Part shown: positions 28,075 through 37,246 of the stretch, in pieces
Layout: the number at the start of each line of letters is the position of its first letter
How positions within the stretch are numbered: the stretch's first letter is position 1
Source: Bacillus sp. M6-12
GTDB taxonomy: Bacteria > Bacillota > Bacilli > Bacillales > DSM-1321
Direction of reading: 5' to 3'
DNA: 64,000 nt
NCBI RefSeq assembly: GCF_002860285.1
Contig: NZ_PGVF01000014.1
Location: 310,001-374,000, forward strand
Made by a program: the position numbers and the translations under genes
The notes under the pieces: generated by a model
What the model was told of the DNA's origin: nothing
The model's input: only the letters and a program-made list of their open reading frames with translations
Databases searched by the model: none

Positions 28075-29172
28075 TTGAAAAAGCGTAAATTCGGTTTAGC
28101 GATGTCACTTGTTCTTGCAGCCGGTACAATGCTTGGAGCTTGCGGTAAAAGCGATGAGAAAGACACGTCAAACGGCGGTGGCGGCGGCGAAGCCAAAAAG
28201 GATAACTTCACTGTTGCCATGGTAACCGATATCGGCGGTGTTGATGACAAATCATTCAACCAGTCTGCATGGGAAGGGCTTGAGGAATTCGGTAAAAAGA
28301 ATAATCTTGAAAAAGGAAATAAAGGCTATGATTATCTTCAATCTAAATCAGATGCTGATTATTCCACTAACCTAAACCGTTTGGCTCGTGAAGATTATGA
28401 CTTGATTTATGGAATTGGATACTTATTGGCTGAGCCTGTGAAGGAAATCGCTGATCAGAGAAAAGAAACGAAATTCGCGATTGTTGACTCTGTTGTTGAA
28501 GGAGATAACGTAGCGAGCATCACTTTTAAAGAACACCAAGGTTCTTTCTTAACTGGAGTAGTTGCTGCACTGACAACTAAATCAAATAAAATCGGCTTCG
28601 TCGGCGGTATGGATGGAGCACTGATCAATAAATTTGAAGTAGGGTTCATTGCTGGCGTTAAATCTGTAAAGCCGGAAGCAGAAGTAACTGTTGAGTATGC
28701 GGGATCATTCGGTGATGCTGCAAAAGGTAAGGCAATTGCCGGAAAAATGTATAACAGCGGAATTGATATCATTTACCATGCTTCAGGCGGAACTGGAAAC
28801 GGAGTATTTGCTGAAGCTAAAGAAATTAAAGCAAAAGACCCTAAAAAAGAAATTTGGGTAATCGGTGTTGACAAAGACCAGCATCAAGAAGGTTTTGTTA
28901 AAGACCTAAACAAGAGCGTAACTCTTACTTCAATGGTTAAGCGAGTAGACCTTGCAGTTGCTGACGTTGCCCAAAGAGCAAAAGATGGAAAGTTCCCTGG
29001 CGGAGAAGTTATTGAGTATGGATTAGAAGAAAATGGCGTATCCATCGCACCTTCAAAAGAGAATGTTTCTGAAGAAGCGCTTAAAGCAGTTGAAGAATGG
29101 ACTGAAAAGATCAAGAACGGTGAAATTACAGTTCCTGCAACTCGCGATGAATTGAAAAAAATGAAGTTTTAG
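28075..29172 (+). CDS. nupN: BMP-family substrate-binding lipoprotein (NupN-like)
   Basis: This 365-residue lipoprotein is anchored outside the membrane by a signal peptide with lipobox LGAC (Cys23), followed by a Gly/Lys-rich linker. The BMP/PnrA domain carries [20 protein letters not shown] near residue 48, the hallmark of nucleoside-binding members, plus [18 protein letters not shown] and [11 protein letters not shown]. The TTG at 28075 follows AGGGGG. It is the receptor of the ABC importer encoded by the next three genes. The closest named system I know is B. subtilis nupNOPQ (guanosine); the substrate here is inferred. Confidence 0.9.
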   Translation: MKKRKFGLAMSLVLAAGTMLGACGKSDEKDTSNGGGGGEAKKDNFTVAMVTDIGGVDDKSFNQSAWEGLEEFGKKNNLEKGNKGYDYLQSKSDADYSTNLNRLAREDYDLIYGIGYLLAEPVKEIADQRKETKFAIVDSVVEGDNVASITFKEHQGSFLTGVVAALTTKSNKIGFVGGMDGALINKFEVGFIAGVKSVKPEAEVTVEYAGSFGDAAKGKAIAGKMYNSGIDIIYHASGGTGNGVFAEAKEIKAKDPKKEIWVIGVDKDQHQEGFVKDLNKSVTLTSMVKRVDLAVADVAQRAKDGKFPGGEVIEYGLEENGVSIAPSKENVSEEALKAVEEWTEKIKNGEITVPATRDELKKMKF

Positions 29173-29242
29173 GAGTAATACTCCTTTCACTCTCGGGAAG
29201 TAAGGCTGGCACCTGGCTGGCCTTATTCCTTGAAAATATATA

Positions 29243-29298
29243 AAAAAGCTAACTGAAAAATTAAAGGAATTCATTTAATGTTTCAGTTAGCTTTTTTA
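29243..29298 (+). terminator. Intra-operon terminator between nupN and nupO
   Basis: AAAAAGCTAACTGAAA and TTTCAGTTAGCTTTTT form a perfect 16-bp stem around a 22-base loop, ending in a T-run. It lies 71 bases after nupN. Partial termination here would give excess binding protein over permease, as is common for ABC importers. Confidence 0.85.
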
Positions 29299-29376
29299 GC
29301 TTAAGAGGTCCGACCTCTTACTACTGCAAGAAAAGGAATGGGCAAAATCTGCCCTTATTAAAAGGAGTGAATCCCG

Positions 29377-30912
29377 GTGGAACATGTAATTGAAATGCTA
29401 AATATCCGGAAAGAGTTTCCCGGCATTGTCGCCAATGATAATATCACTTTGCAGCTCAAAAAAGGTGAAATCCATGCCCTTCTCGGGGAAAATGGAGCAG
29501 GCAAATCTACTTTAATGAATGTTCTGTTTGGACTTTACCAGCCGGAACAAGGTGAAATTAGGGTGAACGGGAAGGCTGTGCAAATTACTAACCCAAACAT
29601 AGCAAATGATTTGGGAATTGGTATGGTTCATCAGCACTTTATGCTGGTTGATACATTTACGGTTACGGAAAATATCATTCTGGGAAAAGAACCTAAACAA
29701 GGCGGAAAAATAGATATTAAACGTGCTGAAAAAGAAGTGCGTGAAATCTCGGAGCGGTATGGATTGTCCGTTGACCCGCAGGCTAAGATTTCTGAAATAT
29801 CCGTTGGGATGCAGCAGCGTGTAGAAATATTAAAAACCTTATACCGCGGTGCTGAAATTCTAATTTTCGATGAACCGACTGCTGTGCTCACTCCTCAGGA
29901 GATCAAGGAATTAATTCAAATCTTCAGGACTTTAATCAAGGAAGGTAAATCCATTATTCTAATCACCCATAAGCTAAAAGAAATAATGGAAGTTTGCGAC
30001 AGGGTAACAGTAATTCGTAAGGGCAAGGGAATTGGGACAGTTAATGTAAATGAAACCAATCCTGTTGAACTGGCAAGCCTTATGGTTGGCCGGGATGTTG
30101 TTTTTACGACAGTGAAAGGGGAACCAAACCCGAAACAGAATGTATTGGAAATCTCCGGCCTAACTGTTAAAGACCCGCGGGGGATAAACGTTGTTAATGG
30201 ACTGGACCTGAATGTTCGGGCTGGTGAAATTGTGGGAATCGCTGGAGTAGACGGCAATGGTCAATCCGAACTGATAGAGGCAATAACGGGTCTTAAAAAG
30301 TCCGAAAGCGGTACGATCAAGTTAAATGGGAAGGATATCCAAAACTTGCCGCCAAGGAAAATAACAGAACAGGGTGTTGGCCATATCCCTCAGGACCGGC
30401 ATAAGCATGGTTTGGTGCTTGATTTTCCTATCGGGGAGAATATGGTTCTGCAAACGTATTACCAGAAACCATTTTCTAAAAATGGGGTGCTGAACTATAA
30501 AGAAATTTATGAAAAAGCGAGAACGCTCATTAAAGATTTCGATGTCCGTACTCCAAGTGAAAGCACCCTGGCGAGATCACTATCGGGTGGAAATCAGCAA
30601 AAGGCGATCATCGGAAGGGAAATGGACCGTGACCCTGATTTATTGATTGCGGCCCAGCCGACCCGGGGTTTGGATGTAGGAGCAATTGAATTTATCCATA
30701 AACGCCTGATTGAACAGCGCGACCATGGTAAGGCTGTTTTGCTGATTTCTTTTGAACTGGAAGAAATCTTGAATGTAAGCGACAGGATCGCTGTTATATA
30801 TGAAGGAAAAATTGTGGCCATTGTTAATCCGAAGGAAACTTCGGAACAGGAGCTAGGTCTTCTAATGGCCGGAAGTAAACGTAAGGGAGCAGGTGAAACC
30901 GCCAATGGCTAA
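29377..30912 (+). CDS. nupO: ABC importer ATPase, two nucleotide-binding domains (NupO-like)
   Basis: This 511-residue cytoplasmic ATPase has duplicated ABC domains. The first has Walker A GENGAGKST (residues 38-46) and ISVGMQQRVEI as signature. The second has a degenerate Walker A (GVDGNGQSE) and signature SLSGGNQQKAI, the pattern of the RbsA/YufO class. It contains FDEPTAVLTPQE as the first Walker B region. The GTG at 29377 follows AAGGAGTGA. It overlaps nupP by 8 bases. It energises the nucleoside-type importer with NupN, NupP and NupQ. Confidence 0.92.
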   Translation: MEHVIEMLNIRKEFPGIVANDNITLQLKKGEIHALLGENGAGKSTLMNVLFGLYQPEQGEIRVNGKAVQITNPNIANDLGIGMVHQHFMLVDTFTVTENIILGKEPKQGGKIDIKRAEKEVREISERYGLSVDPQAKISEISVGMQQRVEILKTLYRGAEILIFDEPTAVLTPQEIKELIQIFRTLIKEGKSIILITHKLKEIMEVCDRVTVIRKGKGIGTVNVNETNPVELASLMVGRDVVFTTVKGEPNPKQNVLEISGLTVKDPRGINVVNGLDLNVRAGEIVGIAGVDGNGQSELIEAITGLKKSESGTIKLNGKDIQNLPPRKITEQGVGHIPQDRHKHGLVLDFPIGENMVLQTYYQKPFSKNGVLNYKEIYEKARTLIKDFDVRTPSESTLARSLSGGNQQKAIIGREMDRDPDLLIAAQPTRGLDVGAIEFIHKRLIEQRDHGKAVLLISFELEEILNVSDRIAVIYEGKIVAIVNPKETSEQELGLLMAGSKRKGAGETANG

Positions 30913-31948
30913 TCGTTTAAGAGGACTAATCATTCCAGTCATTTCTGTTTTGCTAGGCTTGATTGCCGGTGCGATAATCATGCTTATAAGCGACTACGAT
31001 CCAATTGCAGGATATGCTGCCCTTTGGGATGGTATATTTGGGGAAATATTCTACATTGGGGAAACAGTCCGACAGGCTACCCCATACATTTTTGCCGGAC
31101 TGGCAGTTGCTTTTGCATTTAGAACTGGCTTGTTTAATATTGGGGTTGAGGGACAATTAATCGTCGGCTGGCTAGCAGCAGTATGGGTAGGAATATCATT
31201 TGAAGATCTTCCAAAGTTCATTCACTTGCCGCTTGCGGTCCTTGCCGCTGCCGCGGCTGGAGCTCTTTGGGCATTTGTCCCAGGATTCTTAAAGGCCAAA
31301 TTCAGGGTGCATGAAGTAATAGTATCAATTATGATGAACTATGTTGCCCTTCATACAACGAACTATCTTATCCGTAATTTCCTTGCTGAAGAAGGGGATT
31401 CTACAGAAAAGGTATTTCCTTCTGCGTCATTGAGATCTGAGATGTTTGAAATGATGACAGATTATTCAAGAATGCACTGGGGCATATTAATCGCATTAAT
31501 TACCGCATATATTATGTGGTTTGTGCTTGAGAAAACATCAAAAGGCTATGAACTGAGGTCGGTAGGCTTTAACCACCATGCTTCGCAATATGCGGGAATG
31601 AACGTCAACAATAATATCATTCTATCAATGGTCATTTCTGGAGCATTTGCAGGACTGGGCGGTGCAATGGAAGGTCTCGGTACTTTTGAATATGCTTCAT
31701 TGAAATCCGCTTTTACCGGTGTAGGATTTGATGGTATTGCCGTTGCCCTCCTCGGAGCCAACACAGCCATAGGTGTGGTTATGGCGGCATTCCTGTTTGG
31801 CGGCCTGAAAATGGGGGCATTAAATATGCCTAACGCTGATGTTCCAAATGAATTGGTAGATATCGTTATTGCACTTATCATCTTCTTTGTAGCTTCAAGC
31901 TATATGATTCAATGGGTATACAGACGCTTTAAGAAAGGGGTGAAATAA
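30905..31948 (+). CDS. nupP: ABC importer permease (NupP-like)
   Basis: This 347-residue integral membrane permease of the branched-chain/ribose permease superfamily has about eight to nine hydrophobic segments, e.g. LIIPVISVLLGLIAGAIIML at the N-terminus. FNIGVEGQLIVGWLAAVWVG is a family hallmark, and VGFNHHASQYAGM is the coupling-helix region. The ATG at 30905 follows AGGTG; a GTG at 30893 is an alternative giving 351 residues. It overlaps nupO and abuts nupQ with no gap. Confidence 0.9.
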   Translation: MANRLRGLIIPVISVLLGLIAGAIIMLISDYDPIAGYAALWDGIFGEIFYIGETVRQATPYIFAGLAVAFAFRTGLFNIGVEGQLIVGWLAAVWVGISFEDLPKFIHLPLAVLAAAAAGALWAFVPGFLKAKFRVHEVIVSIMMNYVALHTTNYLIRNFLAEEGDSTEKVFPSASLRSEMFEMMTDYSRMHWGILIALITAYIMWFVLEKTSKGYELRSVGFNHHASQYAGMNVNNNIILSMVISGAFAGLGGAMEGLGTFEYASLKSAFTGVGFDGIAVALLGANTAIGVVMAAFLFGGLKMGALNMPNADVPNELVDIVIALIIFFVASSYMIQWVYRRFKKGVK

Positions 31949-32908
31949 GTGGATTTGATGCAGGTACTCGAAATACTTATTTCTTCCGCAATTTTTATGG
32001 CTGCCCCGCTTATTTTTACGTCTATCGGCGGAGTATTTTCTGAAAGATCCGGTGTCATTAATATCGGATTGGAAGGTTTAATGGTTATCGGGGCGTTCGT
32101 CAGTATTGTTTTTAACCTTGCCTTTGTGGATTCACTCGGTGGAGCAACACCATGGATTGCCTTGATTGTAGCTATGATAATTGGCGGACTTTTATCTTTG
32201 GTTCATGCTGTTGCATCTATTTCTCTCCGGGCAGACCAAACTGTCAGCGGTGTTGCCTTTAACCTGCTTGCCCTGGGACTTTCCCTGTTTTTGGTCAAGA
32301 AAATTTTTGGAAAAGGCCAGACAGATATGATCCAGGAAAGGTTCCTGCGCACAGATATACCGATTCTAAGTGATATTCCAGTAATCGGGCGGCTATTTTT
32401 CTCAAATGTGTATTACACTTCCTTTATCGCATTCGGCGTGGCTGTATTAGCCTGGTTCATTATCTTTAAAACACCATTTGGCCTGCGCCTGCGTTCGGTC
32501 GGTGAACACCCGATGGCTGCCGATACAATGGGAATAAATGTTTCACTAATGAGATATATCGCGGTTATGATCAGCGGAATGCTTGGTGGACTTGGAGGCG
32601 CGGTATATGCCCAGACAGTCACACTGGATTTCAGCCATTCTACTATTACAGGGCAAGGTTTCATGGCTTTGGCAGCAATGATATTTGGAAAATGGCATCC
32701 GCTTGGAGCACTAGGTGCAGCGCTGTTCTTCGGTTTTGCACAAAGTCTTAGTGTCGTAGGAACCAGTATCCCGTTCTTAAAGGACGTCCCTAGTGTGTAT
32801 CTCCTGATCGCTCCATATGTATTGACTATCTTGGCCTTAACAGGTTTCATTGGTCGCGCAGATGCTCCAAAAGCATCAGGTATTCCTTACGTAAAAGGAA
32901 ACAGGTAA
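31949..32908 (+). CDS. nupQ: ABC importer permease (NupQ-like)
   Basis: This 319-residue permease is the second membrane subunit of the importer. Family hallmarks are SGVINIGLEGLMVIGAFVSI near residue 35 and LRSVGEHPMAADTMGINV near 180 (coupling region), with about eight hydrophobic segments. The GTG directly follows the nupP stop, with AAAGGGGTGA upstream. A strong terminator closes the operon. In B. subtilis the nup operon is elsewhere in the genome as I recall; here it occupies the ymfD position. Confidence 0.9.
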   Translation: MDLMQVLEILISSAIFMAAPLIFTSIGGVFSERSGVINIGLEGLMVIGAFVSIVFNLAFVDSLGGATPWIALIVAMIIGGLLSLVHAVASISLRADQTVSGVAFNLLALGLSLFLVKKIFGKGQTDMIQERFLRTDIPILSDIPVIGRLFFSNVYYTSFIAFGVAVLAWFIIFKTPFGLRLRSVGEHPMAADTMGINVSLMRYIAVMISGMLGGLGGAVYAQTVTLDFSHSTITGQGFMALAAMIFGKWHPLGALGAALFFGFAQSLSVVGTSIPFLKDVPSVYLLIAPYVLTILALTGFIGRADAPKASGIPYVKGNR

Positions 32909-32942
32909 TAATAAGCTTTCTTTTCTGAAGCTGAATTAACTT

Positions 32943-32977
32943 TAAACCCGGACTTTTTTATGGTTCGGGTTTTTTCA
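32943..32977 (+). terminator. Rho-independent terminator after nupQ
   Basis: AAACCCGGAC / GTTCGGGTTT pair around TTTTTTATG with one mismatch and are followed by TTTT. Confidence 0.85.
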
Positions 32978-33062
32978 TGTTCCGGAAACATACAATAATG
33001 TAAAACCGGAATTAAATTTAGTATTGTTCATAATTTTATTATGTAAATAACTTGCTTTAAAC

Positions 33063-33092
33063 TTGCCAGGATTTTTTTTGTACATGTATAGT
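33063..33092 (+). promoter_or_regulatory. Candidate sigma-A promoter of ymfF operon
   Basis: TTGCCA (33063-33068) and TATAGT (33087-33092) are 18 bases apart, giving a leader of about 137 bases before ymfF. The rest of the 327-base gap contains only AT-rich sequence without recognised features. Confidence 0.55.
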
Positions 33093-33235
33093 TTAGGTAG
33101 AAAGAATTAACGGACTTGCCAAAATTTATTCATATTGGCTTCATGAATGTCCGGTATATGTTTAAAATTTTTCCATAAAACAAACAATAATTCTTATTCA
33201 CCTAAAAACTAATCCATTTCCAAGGAGGATTTCTA

Positions 33236-34513
33236 ATGTCGATCGCTTCTGAAATCATAAGGCCGAAGCAGGGATTTAAGCTGCATTTTGTTAAAACGGC
33301 AAAATATAAAACGAATACATTAGTTTGGAAAATGAAGGCACCGCTTGAAAAAGAGACCGTTACATTAAGGGCACTCCTCCCGCATGTGCTTCAGAGCAAT
33401 TCAAAACATTATCCAACTTCTACAGAACTAAGGTCCTATTTAGATGAATTGTATGGTGCGAGCCTTTATGTTGATGTGGCAAAAAAAGGCGAGTACCACA
33501 TTATGACTTTTACAATGGAAATTGCAAATGAGAAGTTCCTCTCTGATCCAGCACCGCTGCTTGAAAAGGGATTTGATTTGCTGACAGGAATACTTCTTGA
33601 TCCAAATGCATCAGGCAATGCTTTTGACCAGTCAACAGTCGATAAAGAAAAACGAACTCTAAAGCAAAGAATCCAATCTGTTTATGATGATAAAATGCGT
33701 TATTCGGCTTCCCGTCTTATTGAGGAGATGTGCAAAGGTGAACCTTATGAAGCTGAAGCCACAGGAATCAGTGAAATGGTTGACGGAATAACACCTTCAA
33801 GTTTATATGAATATTATCAAAAGGCCCTTAATGAGGATGAAATTGATTTCTACGTGATTGGTGACATCGATTCTGCAGAGGTTGAAGGGCTTGCCGACAA
33901 CAAGTTAAATCTTACTGACCGTACCCCGCGTAAGGCGCCGGCACGGCAAATAACAGTTGATAAGGTCAATGATGTTATTGAAAACCAAGATGTGAAACAA
34001 GGGAAATTGAATATCGGCTACCGTACCCAAATAACTTATGCAGATAAGGAATACTTTGCTCTTCAGCTCTTTAATGGAATTTTTGGCGGATTCTCGCATT
34101 CAAAGCTGTTCATCAATGTCCGCGAGAAAGCCAGCCTTGCCTATTACGCTTCATCCCGTCTAGAAAGCCACAAAGGTCTTTTACTGGTTATGTCAGGAAT
34201 CGAGAATAAGAATTACGAGCAGGCTGTCAGCATTATTAAGGAACAAATGCAAGCAATGAAAAATGGGGATTTTAGTGATCAGGAACTTTCACAGACAAAA
34301 GCGGTTGTTCGCAACCAGGTCCTTGAAACCATTGATGTAGCCCGCGGGCTCGTAGAAATTCTTTACCACAATGTGGTCGCAGGCACTTCCATTTCGCTGG
34401 ATGAATGGCTGGAAAAAACAGAAAACACCACCAAAGAAGAAATTATTAAAGCTGGGGAACGGATTGAATTAGATACGATTTATTTCTTAACGGGAACGGA
34501 GGAGGTGCAATAA
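33236..34513 (+). CDS. ymfF: M16-family protein YmfF, inactive-type subunit
   Basis: This 425-residue member of the insulinase-like M16 fold has its N-terminal half at 1-210 and C-terminal half at 220-425. Where active members carry HxxEH this protein reads PHVLQSN (about residues 49-55), so the zinc ligands and base are missing. The C-terminal GIFGGFSHSKLFINVREK segment corresponds to the usual glycine-rich loop and Arg region. CAAGGAGGA precedes the ATG. It overlaps ymfH by one base, and the pair resembles the alpha/beta arrangement of processing peptidases. Confidence 0.92.
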   Translation: MSIASEIIRPKQGFKLHFVKTAKYKTNTLVWKMKAPLEKETVTLRALLPHVLQSNSKHYPTSTELRSYLDELYGASLYVDVAKKGEYHIMTFTMEIANEKFLSDPAPLLEKGFDLLTGILLDPNASGNAFDQSTVDKEKRTLKQRIQSVYDDKMRYSASRLIEEMCKGEPYEAEATGISEMVDGITPSSLYEYYQKALNEDEIDFYVIGDIDSAEVEGLADNKLNLTDRTPRKAPARQITVDKVNDVIENQDVKQGKLNIGYRTQITYADKEYFALQLFNGIFGGFSHSKLFINVREKASLAYYASSRLESHKGLLLVMSGIENKNYEQAVSIIKEQMQAMKNGDFSDQELSQTKAVVRNQVLETIDVARGLVEILYHNVVAGTSISLDEWLEKTENTTKEEIIKAGERIELDTIYFLTGTEEVQ

Positions 34514-35802
34514 TGGAGAAAATTTTATTCGAGCAGCTGCAGGAAGAGTTATTTTATGAAAAAATGGAAAATGGCCTGGATGTTTATATTCTTCCTAAGC
34601 AGGGCTTTAATAAGTCTTATGCCACCTTTACGACCAAGTATGGCTCAATCGACAATCATTTTAAGTCACCGAGTGATGATAAGCTTGTTAAGGTTCCAGA
34701 TGGTATTGCCCATTTTCTTGAGCATAAGCTTTTTGAGAAGGAGGATGGTGATGTATTCCAGCAATTCAGTAAACAAGGTGCATCAGCTAACGCCTTTACT
34801 TCATTTACACGGACGTCATACCTATTTTCCAGCACATCTGATTTTGACAAGAATCTAGAAACATTGATTGATTTTGTCCAGGAACCTTATTTCACTGAAA
34901 AAACGGTGGAAAAGGAAAAGGGAATCATTGGACAGGAAATTAGGATGTACGATGATAATCCCGACTGGCGTTTATATTTTGGCTGCATTGAGAATATGTA
35001 CCATAACCATCCAGTGAAAATAGATATCGCCGGGACGGTAGAATCTATTGCAGATATTACAAAAGATATGCTATATCAATGCTATGAAACGTTTTATCAT
35101 CCAAGCAATATGCTTATTTTTATTGTTGGTCCTGTGGACGTTAAGGAAACGATGACATTTATTCGTCAAAACCAAGAGAGCAAGCCTTTTGTAAATCTCC
35201 CGGAAATAAAGCGCCATTTTGAGAATGAACCAGAGGAAGTTGCACAGAAAAAACGGGTTTTGGAAATGAATGTTCAATCTTCAAAGGTAATGGTAGGGAT
35301 TAAAGCGGCTAAAACCGACATACAAGGAAAAGATCTGCTGAAATATGAACTGGCTGCCAATGTACTGCTGGACATTCTATTCAGCAAAAGCTCTAAACAC
35401 TTTGACGAGTTATATTCAGATGGGCTTATAGATCAAACCTTTTCCTATGATTATACACAGGAATACGGCTTTGGGTTCGCGATGGTTGGCGGAGACACAA
35501 CTCAGCCTGATATCCTTGCAGAGAAACTTACAGCTATTCTGCTGAACTCCAAAAGCGGAGGCGGGTTTACCGAAACCAGCTTAAACCGGACAAAAAAGAA
35601 AAAAATAGGCGGTTTTTTAAGGGCTTTAAATTCTCCGGAGTATATTGCGAACCAGTTCACCAGGTATGCTTTTAACGAAATGAATTTGTTCGATGTAGTA
35701 AGTACAATGGAAAAACTAACTATAGATGACCTTCGTACAGTGTCTGACAGCTTGATTGAGGAAAGCAGGATAACCGTCTTTCAGGTCACACCCAAAAAAT
35801 AA
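34513..35802 (+). CDS. ymfH: M16-family zinc peptidase YmfH, active-type subunit
   Basis: This 429-residue peptidase keeps the inverted zinc motif HFLEH (His67, Glu70, His71) in GIAHFLEHKLF, with downstream EKGIIGQEIRMYDDNPDWR supplying the third ligand region near 140. It is the catalytic partner expected for YmfF. Homologous active/inactive pairs process peptides in several Gram-positive secretion or signalling systems (for example AlbE/AlbF). The substrate here is unknown. GGAGGTG precedes the ATG, and a terminator follows at 35831. Confidence 0.93.
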   Translation: MEKILFEQLQEELFYEKMENGLDVYILPKQGFNKSYATFTTKYGSIDNHFKSPSDDKLVKVPDGIAHFLEHKLFEKEDGDVFQQFSKQGASANAFTSFTRTSYLFSSTSDFDKNLETLIDFVQEPYFTEKTVEKEKGIIGQEIRMYDDNPDWRLYFGCIENMYHNHPVKIDIAGTVESIADITKDMLYQCYETFYHPSNMLIFIVGPVDVKETMTFIRQNQESKPFVNLPEIKRHFENEPEEVAQKKRVLEMNVQSSKVMVGIKAAKTDIQGKDLLKYELAANVLLDILFSKSSKHFDELYSDGLIDQTFSYDYTQEYGFGFAMVGGDTTQPDILAEKLTAILLNSKSGGGFTETSLNRTKKKKIGGFLRALNSPEYIANQFTRYAFNEMNLFDVVSTMEKLTIDDLRTVSDSLIEESRITVFQVTPKK

Positions 35803-35830
35803 GTAACTGCCCGCTAATTGTTTATTATAG

Positions 35831-35860
35831 GCCTTGCCAGCTTTAGGCAGGGTCTTTTAT
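35831..35860 (+). terminator. Terminator-like hairpin after ymfH
   Basis: CCTTGCC / GGCAGGG around AGCTTTA is followed by TCTTTTAT. It is moderate in strength; ymfI begins 44 bases later. Confidence 0.6.
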
Positions 35861-35903
35861 ATGAGACGAAAAACAAATAAAGATAAAGGAGTGGCAGGCT
35901 AAA

Positions 35904-36629
35904 ATGGAAAAACGCTTTGCCCTTATTACTGGAGCAAGTGGGGGGATTGGAAGGGCAATTGCAAGGAAATTGGCAAAACAGGGATATTCACTTTACCTGC
36001 ATTATAACCAAAATTCTAAAGCAATTAACGAACTGATGGCTGAACTGGAACAACCCGGTATTGAATTGATTCCGCTCCAAGCGGATCTAGGTGAAAAAGA
36101 GGGCTATAAAAAACTGGTTAACGGAATATTTTCTCTGCATGCAATTGTCTTAAATAGCGGTAATAGCTACTTTGGATTGATTTCTGATATGAAAGAAGAA
36201 ACAATCGAACAGATGATCCTGCTTCATGCTTCTAGCCCTTTTTTGCTGACACAGGCCTTGCTTCCCAAGCTTTATGGCCAAAAGAATGCCGGAATAGTGG
36301 CTGTAACCTCTATTTGGGGTCAAACCGGAGCCTCCTGTGAGGTGCTTTATTCCATGTTAAAGGGGGGTCAAAATGCTTTTATTAAGTCACTGAGCAAGGA
36401 ATTGGCATTAAGCGGGATCCGCGTAAACGCTGTTGCTCCAGGAGCGATTGCTACCGGAATGCTTGAAAGCTTTAATGAAGATGACTTGAAATACATAAAG
36501 GAAGATATTCCAATGGGGAGAATCGGAACTCCTGACGAAACAGCGAATGCGGTATCTTTTTTACTTTCTCCCGAGTCTTCCTATATTACCGGACAAATTC
36601 TTGCTGTAAACGGAGGATGGTATACCTGA
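35904..36629 (+). CDS. ymfI: Short-chain dehydrogenase/reductase YmfI
   Basis: This 241-residue SDR has the cofactor motif TGASGGIGRAIA (residues 9-20) and the YxxxK pair in LYSMLKGGQ with the serine in VTSIWGQ. The C-terminal signature is SYITGQILAVNGGW, typical of FabG-like reductases. An NADP(H) preference is suggested by the basic residues after the motif. The substrate is unknown. AAAGGAGTGG precedes the ATG. It sits between ymfH and ymfJ as in B. subtilis. Confidence 0.92.
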   Translation: MEKRFALITGASGGIGRAIARKLAKQGYSLYLHYNQNSKAINELMAELEQPGIELIPLQADLGEKEGYKKLVNGIFSLHAIVLNSGNSYFGLISDMKEETIEQMILLHASSPFLLTQALLPKLYGQKNAGIVAVTSIWGQTGASCEVLYSMLKGGQNAFIKSLSKELALSGIRVNAVAPGAIATGMLESFNEDDLKYIKEDIPMGRIGTPDETANAVSFLLSPESSYITGQILAVNGGWYT

Positions 36630-36719
36630 CTTTCTTCAACGTTTAATCAAAAAAACATGAATAAATAACCTTCATCCATCACAAAATAACCTTGTACTAC
36701 AAAGGAAAGGATGATTAGG

Positions 36720-36977
36720 ATGTCAGTATTAGATAACTGGGAACAATGGAAAAATTTCCTTGGCGACAGATTAAACCGTGCTGAGAACGAAGGTGTGGAC
36801 CAAGGGACTATCTCTAATCTTGCATACGAAATCGGTGACTACCTTGCTAAACAGGTTGATCCTCAAAACGAGCAGGAACGAGTCCTTTCTGACCTATGGT
36901 CAGTTGCTTCTGATGAAGAGAAGCATGCAATGGCAAACATCATGGTTAAACTTGTGGAGAATAACGGAACACGTTAA
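36720..36977 (+). CDS. ymfJ: DUF3243 family protein YmfJ
   Basis: This 85-residue protein of the DUF3243/YmfJ family is recognised from SVLDNWEQWKNFLGDRLNRA and the helical C-terminal half VASDEEKHAMANIMVKLV. The ATG at 36720 fits AAAGG at 9 bases; an in-frame ATG at 36711 would be too close to that site. Function unknown; the length equals B. subtilis YmfJ. A terminator follows. Confidence 0.9.
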   Translation: MSVLDNWEQWKNFLGDRLNRAENEGVDQGTISNLAYEIGDYLAKQVDPQNEQERVLSDLWSVASDEEKHAMANIMVKLVENNGTR

Positions 36978-37012
36978 TACTGTCTCATTAAACACCGCTT
37001 TTTGTTCCTCAG

Positions 37013-37037
37013 AACCTTGCCAATCCGGCAGGGTTTT
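37013..37037 (+). terminator. Rho-independent terminator after ymfJ
   Basis: AACCTTGCC / GGCAGGGTT around AATCC is followed by TTTCT. Confidence 0.8.
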
Positions 37038-37246
37038 TCTGTTATATCTCGGAAAATCACAGCGCTCGTGATTTTATTTCTTACTCCATCTTGCTGTAAA
37101 TAATTTACTGAATCTTCTTTTTTTTACAGCCCATTCAGGAAAATCAGACAGAAAGATTGTTTTTCCTTTTATCTTAAAACAAAATACTATATGATAGAAT
37201 CTAGATAAAGGGACTGCTATATATGGGAGTTCGAGGAGTGGTTTAA

